NCBI RefSeq assembly: GCF_026212465.1
Contig: NC_080060.1
Span: forward strand, 22,643,106-22,707,105
Length of the DNA: 64,000 nucleotides
Direction of reading: 5' to 3'
Source of the DNA: Amaranthus tricolor
Taxonomy: Eukaryota; Streptophyta; Magnoliopsida; Caryophyllales; Amaranthaceae
The notes beneath the pieces are model-generated. The model was not told the DNA's origin, made no database searches, and saw nothing but the letters and a program-made list of their open reading frames with translations. The position numbers and the translations under genes are program-made. Below are positions 1 to 7,854 of the stretch, piece by piece. The stretch's first letter is position 1. Each line of letters starts with the position of its first letter.

Positions 1-500
1 ACTTGTTGCTATTCATCTTCACAAACTTGTTGCTGTTCTTGTTGTTTCTTTTCATCTACTGTACATCATCAAAGTTGTGTTTTGAAGGTAAATCTTTGCT
101 TCTGTTCTTGTTCATCATCAAACTTCGAATTTTCATAAACCTACTTGTTGCTTCTGTTTTGTTGCTGTTCTTGTTGCTTCTGTTCATCTACTGTACGTGT
201 GATAAATATCTAAAAAAAACCTAAATTAATTACCTTATTTTTATTTTGAACCAACTTCGAATTTTTTTGCTGTTCTTGTTGCTGTTCATCGAATATAATT
301 ATGTTTCTGTTCATCTTCTTGTTGTTGCTGTTCTTGTAAAAAATCTTGTTACGTTGTTGTTCTTGTTGCTTATTCTTGTTGTAAAAAATCGAATATAATC
401 TTGTTGTTCTTATTGTTGTAAATCCTTGCTTCTGTTCTTGTTCTTGTTGTTGTCTAAATGCTTAAATTTGCTTCTGTTCTTGTTGTTGTCATATTTGTTT
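1..500. repeat. Degenerate CTTGTTG/TTGCTGTTC low-complexity repeat
   Basis: Irregular runs built from TTG, CTT and GTT trinucleotides (TTGCTGTTCTTGTTG and variants) recur throughout. A longer phrase ending TTCATCTACTGTAC occurs near 52-65 and again near 183-196, which suggests a local duplication at roughly 134-bp offset. The open frame it creates on the + strand is only Leu/Phe-rich low complexity and is not convincing as a gene. It lies inside the transposon upstream of the transposase and may belong to a 5' leader or intron (inference). Confidence 0.6.
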
Positions 501-1356
501 TTCACAATTTAACTGATTTAATTATTTCGATTTTAAATATTTTTAGTTGTGTATGTTTTAAAAATTATTAAAAATTAATATTAATAAAATTTAAATTTTA
601 ACGAATTAAATAAAATTTTACTTTACTATGTTTCAACTTATAGATTTTACATAAAATACTGATTTTTACATAAATGAAATAATTGTTTTGAATTGAAGTG
701 AGTATCTAGTATTTTAATGATTGTATTTATTTGCTTGAGGGTTAGGGAAATAGGTGAAATTTTATTATGAAAATATTAATATATCATTTCTTATTTTTCA
801 TGTTATTTCTAATATATAGTTAATACAAAATAATAATACTCCTAGTTGATAAATAATACTAGTATATTATTATTTGTGGAGTAAATAATTTTTTGTTCAG
901 AAAGTATTTTTAATTTTTAAGTTTCTTGTTCGTTTAATATTGTATGATTCGTTTATGTTGTTGTTGGAGTTCATTGATAAGCCACTAGACCGGATTTTAA
1001 GGGTGAATTGGACTTATGCTTGTTTGTACTCTACATCTAGTTTGTAGCTAGTATCATAAATTTTCAAATAAGATCACTATTAGGTTATATAATTTGATGT
1101 ATATTAAAGTCAATTATAACTTTAAATTTTATTTTTTTAAAAATTTTTAGAAAGATCATTATAATCAAAGAGTTTAAGTGCCTTCAAATAATTTGTAGCA
1201 ATTCTAAAGTGACCAATTATAGTTATAAAGTAATCACCTACAAGTCATCATTAACAATCTTAAAAAACATTATTAATTATTAATTTTTATTGTTTTTATA
1301 TGAATATTATTAATTATTGTTTTGTTTTGAATCAATTATTAATCACACTAATTAGG
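501..1356. other. AT-rich non-coding DNA upstream of the transposase
   Basis: I see no convincing coding frame, RNA gene or repeat here. The stretch is very AT-rich with many short A and T runs. It probably holds the 5' leader, a first intron or promoter sequence of the transposase, but I cannot place a TATA box or a transcription start with confidence. Confidence 0.5.
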
Positions 1357-3977
1357 ATGACAAACGATTGTTCTTGGATGTATGGAAGCATTGAATCGTC
1401 AGAATTTATTGATGGCGTATTAGAATTTTGTAGTATTGCGGTTGAACATCAAGTTAGGACGGGGGAGTTGGTTTTTATTGCCCATGTGTCAATTGTGGCA
1501 ATGTATCAAAGGTAGATAGTGTTGATATCCTTAGGGAGCACATACTTCGACGTGGGTTTAGGCCTCAATATCATGTTTGGGTTTGGCATGGTGAGGAGGG
1601 AGTTTACAAAGAGAAAAGTGTTGTTGAGGACGTCAATAATGTGGTCGATGTCAATGAGGAGGTAGTAGAACATGTTGATGGGTATGAGACAGATGAAGAG
1701 AATGTCGATGAGGATGTGGATCGTGTTGATGAGATGATGGAGGGAGTCGAGGATGAGTTAGGAAAACGTCCTCGTGTTTTTGACTTTTTGACAGAGGCTT
1801 CTCAAAAGCCTTTGTACCCTAGATGTACAAAGTTCACCAAACTAACAGCAGTGTTGACAATTTTCAACATTAAGTCAAAGTTCAATTGGAGTGACGCTAG
1901 TTTCACAATGTTATTAGAAGCGTTAGGTGAGATGCTTCCTGAGGGAAATGAACTTCCAAAGTCGACATATTATGCCAAAAAGCTCATGTGTCCTTTCGGC
2001 TTAGACTACCAGAAGATTCATGCGTGTCCGAATGATTGTGTGTTGTATCGGAATGAAAAAGAGAACTTAGAAGAGTGTCCTAGGTGTAGGTTATCGCGCT
2101 ACAAGCGTAAAGGGGCTCGGGATGCTAAAGGGCCCCCGGCTAAGGTATTGTGGTATCTTCCAATAATACCTAGATTCAAGCGCTTGTTTTCTATAAAGAA
2201 AGATGCGTTAAATTTGAGGTGGCATGCAGATAGGGTGAAGAAAGGTCACTTGCTCACACATCCGTCTGATTCACCGGAGTGGAAGAGTATTGATAGGTTG
2301 CATAAGACTTTTGGGGATGAGGTTCGTAATTTAAGGCTTGGACTGTGTACGGATGGAATGAACCCATTCGGCAATCTTGGTTCTCAACATAGTACTTGGC
2401 CGGTACTTTTAGTGATCTATAATTTGCCACCTTGGTTGTGTATGAAGCGTAAGTACATAATGCTTTCGCTTCTTATCTCGGGTCCTAAACAACCTGGCAA
2501 TGACATAGATGTGTATCTTGCACCTCTCGTTGAGGATTTGAGAAAGATGTAGGATGAAGGCGTTTCAGTGTTTGATGCATATGCTAATGAAGAGTTCACC
2601 TTGCGAGCAATGCTTTTATGCATCGTTAATGATTTTCCGGCATATGGCAACTTATCGGGGTATAAGAACAAAGGGAAGAAAGCATGCCCAATATGTATCG
2701 ATGACATGGAATCCACATGGATTCCTAAGTGCAAACACGTATTCATGCACCATCGAAAGTTCCTCCCACGAGACCACCAATATCGTAAGAAGAAGAAGTT
2801 GTTCAACGGGGAGGTTGAGGACCGTGTAGCTCGTCGACCGTTGACCGATTATGAGGTTTATGAACAGGTTAAGGGAGTTGAGACTGTATTTGGTAAAACG
2901 GGGCAAGTGCAAGGGGGTGAAGACCGATTATTGAAAAAAGAATCAATCTTTTGGAAGCTTCCATATTGGAGAGATCTACAGGTTAGGCATTGTCTTGACG
3001 TTATGCATATAGAGAAAAATGTATGCGATGCCATACTTGGGACTCTCATGAACATTCCGGTTAACACAAAAGATGTTAGGGCCGTGCGAGATTGGTTTGA
3101 ACGTAAGGGTCTTCGTCCGGAGTTGTGGGCACATGTTAAGGTGAGTAAGAAAAGGAATAGAGCTGATGAAGTTGGTGGCAGTAAGAAGAAGATGAGTAAT
3201 GACAAAGTTTATTTGCCTCCAGCTTGCTACACATTGTCCAAAGCAGAGAAGCGGACATTTTGTGAGTGTTTGTATGGCATTAAGGTTTCGTCTGGGTACT
3301 CATCCAACATGAAGAGATTTGTGAGCCTAAATGGTGATCTGAAGTTGGGAAGCATGAAATCTCACGATTGCCTTGTAATGATGCAAGTGTTCTTACCAAT
3401 TGCAATCCGTGGAATACTGCCAAAACATGTGAGATATGCTATTACCGAGCTATGTTCGTTCTTCAACACAATTTGTAGTAAAGTTCTTGATCCCTTTAAA
3501 CTTGATGCACTTCAACTCGACGTGATTGTAACTTTATGCAAGTTTGAGATGTATTTTCCACCTTCTTTCTTTGACATAATGGTTCATCTTATTTTCCATC
3601 TTGTTCGTGAGATCAAGCTTTTGGGTCCAGTTTTTTTAAGGTGGTGTTATCCTTTTGAAAGACACATGGGTCTTTAACAAAACAAGGTGAGGAATCCAGC
3701 ACAACCCGAGGGGAGTATGATTCAAGGCACTGTGAGCGATGAGATTAGAAACTTTATAGCCGAGTATTTGGCCATGGCAAAGCCTATTGGACTTCCCACC
3801 TCTAGACATGAAGGAAGGCTTGAGGGAAAAGGAACAATTGGCTCCAAATCGGTCACACCTCCTCGAGAAAGCCTTCTACAAGCACACTTGTATGTGTTGC
3901 ATCATATTCCGGAAGTTCATCCTTTTTTGAGTGAGCATTTTGATATATTGCATGCTCACACTAATTTAATTGTATAA
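1357..3977 (+). pseudogene. TNP2-family CACTA transposase, decayed
   Basis: This is a CACTA transposase, which in an intact element cuts and pastes the transposon in the nucleus. The ATG at 1357 opens with CSWMYGSIESSEFIDGV, a transposase-associated domain, which continues after a frameshift as CPCVNCGN and ends near HVWVWHGE (about 1588). An acidic linker follows (about 1600-1770). The TNP2 core comes next: a Cys pattern HACPNDC...CPRC, CTDGMNPFGN, YNLPPWLCMKR, GPKQPGNDIDVYL, FTLRAMLLCIVNDFPAYGNL and DVMHIEKNVCDAILGTLM. A DUF4218-like region follows (LPPACYTLSKAEK, SHDCLVMMQVFLPIAIRGIL), then RNPAQPEGSMIQGTV. Three lesions break it: a 1-nt loss in the T run at 1472-1476, TAG at 2550-2552 where the family has Trp, and TAA at 3675-3677. 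Homology stops near 3960 (HFDILHAHT), so the usual C-terminal DUF4216-type region is missing. Pieces between lesions share one frame, so decay looks recent. Confidence 0.93.
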
Positions 3978-4107
3978 ATTGAAATAGCAAAAGAGTCCAA
4001 AGAGATCTTGGAGAGAGGTCGGTTCCTCAGCAAAGGTGTCGACTGGGTCAAAGTCGATGCCAAGCACTCCAATTTTGACTGATGAGGAGCTAAAATATCT
4101 CTCTTAA

Positions 4108-7100
4108 GATTACAAATGGCTGCACTATTGTGCATCTCGCATAAGTGAGGAGGAACCAATCATTTTGCCCCTGCTGAAGGAGCAATACTGCTTTATAGAG
4201 AGCTCGTTTGTAATTATTGGTCCTAGTGACATCGGGCAATTTTTGAGAGGAGAGATGCTGAACGTAGCTCTTTTCCATGTCTACATGAGGTGATGTTCAT
4301 TATCTTACAAGTTAGGCATTGTTGTTCGTTTAATTGTTTTAATGACCGAATTACTAACAAAATTCTCTTATTTTTGAGTTTAGTGCGGCTTACGAGGAGC
4401 TAAATTCTTGCGAACCTCCAATAAATATTGGATGGTTTTGTCCGGAGTCGATTTCGGGTAGTAAATGTAGAAATGATCTAGATCAGGTCAGAGCATACAT
4501 TGAGACTGCTTTGACTAACTCCCTTGCATCTAAACACACATTCATTCTGGCTCCATATTGGGAAGAGTAAGTTTTATTATTGAAATTGAACTTATCTTTT
4601 GATTTTTAAAGTCACCTAATCTCTAATTTGTTGATTTTAAATTTGTGTTTGCAGTTTGCATTGGATACTTTTGATCATTTGTCCTTTAACGAACACTGTG
4701 CACGTCTTCGACTCATTACAAAAACCTCAAAGCCCACCTCGCAACACAAGATTCAAATCGTTGTTGAATACGTACGTAATATTAATTATTTTACCAATTT
4801 GATTTAATTAAGTGTTATATAAATATATAAATAGTATTACTTTTCCCATGCGTTTCAGCGCAATGAAAAGAGTGCGTGGACAAATGGGATCTACATCTAG
4901 AGCCACATTTCCAAAATGGATAGCAAGAAAGGTACACAAATTCGATTTTAAGTTGCGATTTTAAGGGTTTTTAAGCGTTTTTGTCAATTTCACGCGTAAC
5001 GTAGGTCAAACATGGTTTGTTATGCACGAAACTTGGCACACAACACTATTTGGCATATATTATTGTGTTGAAATGGTTAAAATTGAAAATAATAGTCATA
5101 TGCTAGAAATTAGAAGTTAAGTTGCGATTTTAAGTGTTTTTAAGCGTTTTTGTCAATTTTGCGCGTAAAGTAGGTCAAACATGGTTTGTTATGCACGAAA
5201 CTTGGCACACAACACTATTTGTCATATATTATTGTGTTGAAACGGTTAGAATTGAAAATAATAGTCATATGCTAGAAATTAGAAGTTAAGTTGCGATTTT
5301 AAGGGTTTTTAAACGTTTTTGTCAATTTCGCGCGTAAAGTACTCAAACTTGGTTTTGATGCGAAACCGGGGCTGATTAAGGCCTTTGTTATGCAAGGATT
5401 AATGTTGTGCGTAAGCTTTGATTAATGACACAGTCAAAAACTACAAATGATCATGAAAAGAACACGAAACAACTACAAACACTTAAACAAAATTCTGATC
5501 TAGCAAACTGTCGAGCAGCCCTCCTTCAGCTCAGCTTCTAGGAGTCCACGGGGATTGTTAGAATGGTTTTAGGACCTTGATAGCTAGAGCCAAGTACCAA
5601 GATTCCATTTCCACTTTAGCCTAGGTCCTGGATGCATAGGTTTGGTCTCCACGTGTCGTGCAAGGTGGTCTGGTCACTAGTTTGCTGCTGTGTCAATTTC
5701 GCGCGTAAAGTAGGTCAAACATGGTTTGTTATGCACGAAACTTGGCACACAACACTATTTGGCATATATTATTGTGTTGAAATGGTTAGAATTTAAAATA
5801 ATAGTCATATGCTAGAAATTAGAAGATAAGTTGCGATTTTAAGGATTTTTAAGCGTTTTTGTCAATTTCGCGCGTAACATAGGTCAAACATGGTTTGTTA
5901 TGCACGAAACTTGGCACACAACACTATTTTGCATATATTATTGTGTTGAAATGGTTAGAATTGAAAATAATAGTCATATGCTAGAAATTAGAAGTTAAGT
6001 TGCGATTTTAAGTGTTTTTAAGCATTTTTGTCAATTTTGCGCGTAATGTAGGTCAAACATGGTTTGTTATGCATGAAACTTGGCACACAACACTATTTGG
6101 CATATATTATTGTGTTGAAATGGTTAGAATTGAAAATAATAGTCATATGCTAGAAATTAGAAGTTAAGTTGCGATTTTGAGGGTTTTTAATCGTTTTTGT
6201 CAATTTCGCGCGTAAAGTACTCAAACTTGGTTTTGATGCGAATCCAGGGCTGATTAAGGCCTTGGTTATGCAAGGATTAATGTTTTGCGTAAGCTTTGAT
6301 TAATGACACAGTCAAAAACTACAAATGATCATGAAAAGAACACGAAACAACCACAAACACATAAACAAAATTCTGATCTAGCAAACTGTCGAGCAACCCT
6401 CCTTCTGCTAAGCTTCTAGGAGTCCACGGGGATTGTTAGAATGGTTTTAGGACCTTGATAGCTAGATCCAAGTACCAAGATTCCATTTCCACTTTAGCCT
6501 AGGTCCTGGATGCATAGGTTTGGTCTCCACGTGTCGTGCAAGGTGGCTGGTCACTAGTTTGCTGCTGTGTCAATTTCGCGCGTAAAGTAGGTCAAACATG
6601 GTTTGTTATGCACGAAACATAGCACACAACACTATTTGGCATATATTATTGTGTTGAAATGGTTAGAATTTAAAGTAATAGTCATATGCTAGAAATTAGA
6701 AGTTAAGTTGCGATTTTAAGGATTTTTAAGTGTTTTTGTCAATTTCGCGCGTAAAGTAGGTCAAACAAGGTTTGTTATGCACGAAACATGGCACACAACA
6801 CTATTTGGCATATATTATTGTGTTGAAATGGTTAGAATTGAAAATAATAGTCATATGCTAGAAATTAGGTGTTAAGTTGCGATTTTAAGGGTTTTTAAGC
6901 GTTTTTGTCGATTTTGCGCGTAAAGTAGCTCAAACTTTGTTTGTTTTGCACGAAACTTGGCACGCAACACTATTTGGTATATATTATTGTGTAGAAGTTG
7001 TTAGAATTTAAAATCATAGTCATATTCTAGAATTTACGTGTTAAGTTGCGATTTTATGCGTTTTTAACCGTTTTTGACACTAACATCTATTTTCTCTTAG

Positions 7101-7392
7101 TGCTTTCAACAACCTTCTTCTTCCGTTGACTGCGGCTACTACGCGCTGAAGTTTATGGACGATATTATAAATTCCGTGAAGGACTTTGGAGTCGAAAATA
7201 TAGATGTCGTAAGTATTTATTACGCTCTTAATTAAATATATTATTGGTATAATCTAATGTTAATATCTTTTATTTTAATATTATATATAGGTTTTAAACG
7301 ACATTCCGAGGGAAACACGCCCTTTGAGAAGTGAAGAGATGCGCGAATTAAAAGAAAAGATAGCCGTGCATCTTGCTAATATTTGTCCTTGA
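4108..7392 (+). CDS. Ulp1/C48-like cysteine protease carried by the transposon, six exons
   Basis: Proteases of this family cleave SUMO or related ubiquitin-like tags; plant transposons often carry copies of unknown role. Exons are about 3988-4289, 4384-4566, 4655-4771, 4859-4931, 7101-7208 and 7291-7392, each internal junction GT-AG and in phase. From the codon after an in-frame TAA (4105-4107) to the TGA at 7390-7392 the joined frame is 254 codons. The catalytic layout is complete: His in DLHW (4659-4661), Asp in VFDSL (4710-4712), Gln in FQQP (7107-7112) and Cys in VDCGYY (7131-7133); His-Asp spacing is 17 residues, as in yeast Ulp1. The TAA lies about 40 codons before the domain. It is either a nonsense mutation (CAA to TAA is the simplest path) or intronic; the frame upstream is open back to 3982. 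The first in-frame ATG after it is at 4255, inside the domain. The fourth intron holds the 2.2-kb satellite block. Confidence 0.85.
4940..5363 (+). repeat. Intronic satellite, first block (about 2.5 monomers)
   Basis: The monomer landmark GTCAATTT recurs at 4983, 5152 and 5321, exactly 169 bp apart. The block carries CACGAAACTTGGCACACAAC, the exact reverse complement of GTTGTGTGCCAAGTTTCGTG, which is common in the downstream array. The last monomer is cut after about 42 bp by the 328-bp segment. Confidence 0.92.
5364..5691. repeat. 328-bp non-satellite segment, copy 1
   Basis: This sequence is unrelated to the satellite and less AT-rich than its neighbours. It begins near CGGGGCTGATTAAGGC and ends near CTAGTTTGCTGCTG. 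It replaces about 127 bp of a monomer. I do not recognise it; it could be a fragment of another transposon captured before local amplification. It is about 96% identical by eye to copy 2. Confidence 0.85.
5692..6240 (+). repeat. Intronic satellite, second block (about 3.2 monomers)
   Basis: Three full monomers and a 42-bp truncated fourth run head to tail in the same orientation as the first block, with the intron-type signatures GTAGGTCAAACATGG and AATTAGAAGTTAAG. The truncation point matches that before copy 1 of the 328-bp segment. Confidence 0.92.
6241..6568. repeat. 328-bp non-satellite segment, copy 2
   Basis: This is a near-identical repeat of 5364-5691, with roughly a dozen substitutions and small indels by eye. 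It sits in the same monomer register. The two copies are about 878 bp apart, which equals the 370-bp interrupted monomer plus three 169-bp monomers, so the composite block was duplicated as a unit. Confidence 0.88.
6569..7080 (+). repeat. Intronic satellite, third block (3 monomers)
   Basis: Three monomers run up to the splice acceptor. The last one (about 6910-7075) differs from the intron subfamily and resembles the reverse complement of the big array: GTAGCTCAAACTTTG, TTGTTTTGCACGAAAC, AAAATCATAGTC and TTACGTGTTAAG. Confidence 0.9.
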
Positions 7393-7616
7393 TAAATTGT
7401 AATTATAGTAGATTATTTTTTATACTTTAACGTGTATATATATATATATGTACGTAATATTATATTATATATACGAGCGAGAGTTTATTATTACTATTGC
7501 ATTATTATAATGTTGATTAATGTGATTATCATTGGATTAATCACTGTTATTACATTGTATTATTGTTGCATTATTATAAAGTTAAAACAGAAAAAGAACA
7601 AAAAAAAGAAAAAAGA
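7393..7616 (+). other. 3' non-coding region of the protease gene with AT microsatellite
   Basis: After the TGA the sequence is AT-rich with a (TA)n run near 7433-7450 and an A-rich stretch near 7588-7616. No convincing coding sequence is present; the longest open frame here runs through the terminal repeats of the transposon. A possible poly(A) signal AATAAA lies just downstream at 7651. Confidence 0.6.
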
Positions 7617-7840
7617 GGTAGTTGCTGCGGTTTTGAACATGACCGCAGCAAATAAAGAGTGTTATTTGCTGCGGTTTTCAACCATGACCGCAGCAAATAA
7701 CACTCTTTATTTGCTGCGGTTTATGCCCATGACCGCAGCAAATAAGGCCCATATTTGCTGTGGTTTTGAACCGCAGCAATTAAAGTACGACATTTGCTGC
7801 TATCACAATTGCTGGGGGCCAAAACCGCAGCAAATGATGT
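7617..7840. repeat. CACTA 3' subterminal inverted motifs (GCTGCGG / CCGCAGC)
   Basis: The core TTGCTGCGGTTTT and its complement ACCGCAGCAAAT alternate about every 20-50 bp (7622, 7642, 7664, 7687, 7711, 7732, 7770 and 7825, plus degenerate copies near 7754 and 7792). In CACTA elements such clustered subterminal motifs bind the transposon's DNA-binding protein (family knowledge). The facing pairs form several hairpins. Confidence 0.85.
7642..7720. repeat. Perfect 34-bp inverted repeat with 11-bp loop
   Basis: The left arm at 7642-7675 and the right arm at 7687-7720 are exact reverse complements. Each arm also starts with ACCGCAGCAAAT and ends with ATTTGCTGCGGT, so each arm can fold on itself as well. 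The arms include an AATAAA (7651-7656). Confidence 0.9.
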
Positions 7841-7854
7841 TTTTTCCACTAGTG
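7841..7854. repeat. CACTA 3' terminal inverted repeat end
   Basis: The T run followed by CCACTAGTG forms the element's right end. CCACTAGTGG is palindromic, so the exact border could be off by one base. The next bases (GAAAGTGCCAAAAA) match the satellite consensus, which fixes the junction at 7854/7855. Confidence 0.8.

Larger units (their letters stand above)
4932..7100 (+). other. Fourth intron of the protease gene, filled with tandem repeats
   Basis: The donor GTACAC at 4932 and the acceptor TTTCTCTTAG ending at 7100 join phase-0 exons, giving ARK|CFQQP. The intron is 2,169 bp, against 82-94 bp for the other introns. Almost all of the extra length is 169-bp satellite monomers plus two copies of a 328-bp unrelated segment. 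Confidence 0.85.
1..7854 (+). mobile_element. CACTA (En/Spm-like) DNA transposon, 5' end outside window
   Basis: The stretch contains a TNP2-family transposase, a downstream Ulp1-type protease gene in the same orientation, subterminal inverted GCTGCGG/CCGCAGC motifs and a 3' terminus ending TTTTTTCCACTAGTG at 7854. On the complementary strand that terminus reads CACTAGTGGAAAAAA, the CACTA signature. No matching 5' terminus or subterminal motif is visible in 1-1356, so the left end is upstream and the element is longer than 7.85 kb. The target duplication should be 3 bp; the right flank begins GAA but the left flank is not in view. The transposase is broken, so the copy is probably non-autonomous, although its ends could still be mobilised in trans (inference). 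Confidence 0.88.

Noticed and set aside
3..224. Leu/Phe-rich 73-codon frame at the left edge
   Set aside because: It is produced by the CTTGTTG low-complexity repeat. It resembles a membrane segment only by composition.
2417..3205. Minus-strand open frames opposite the transposase
   Set aside because: They are shadows of the transposase coding strand, which has clear family motifs in the other direction.
5364..5691. A long terminal repeat or solo LTR in the intron
   Set aside because: I see no TG...CA ends or target duplication around either copy of the 328-bp segment, so it is left as unidentified.
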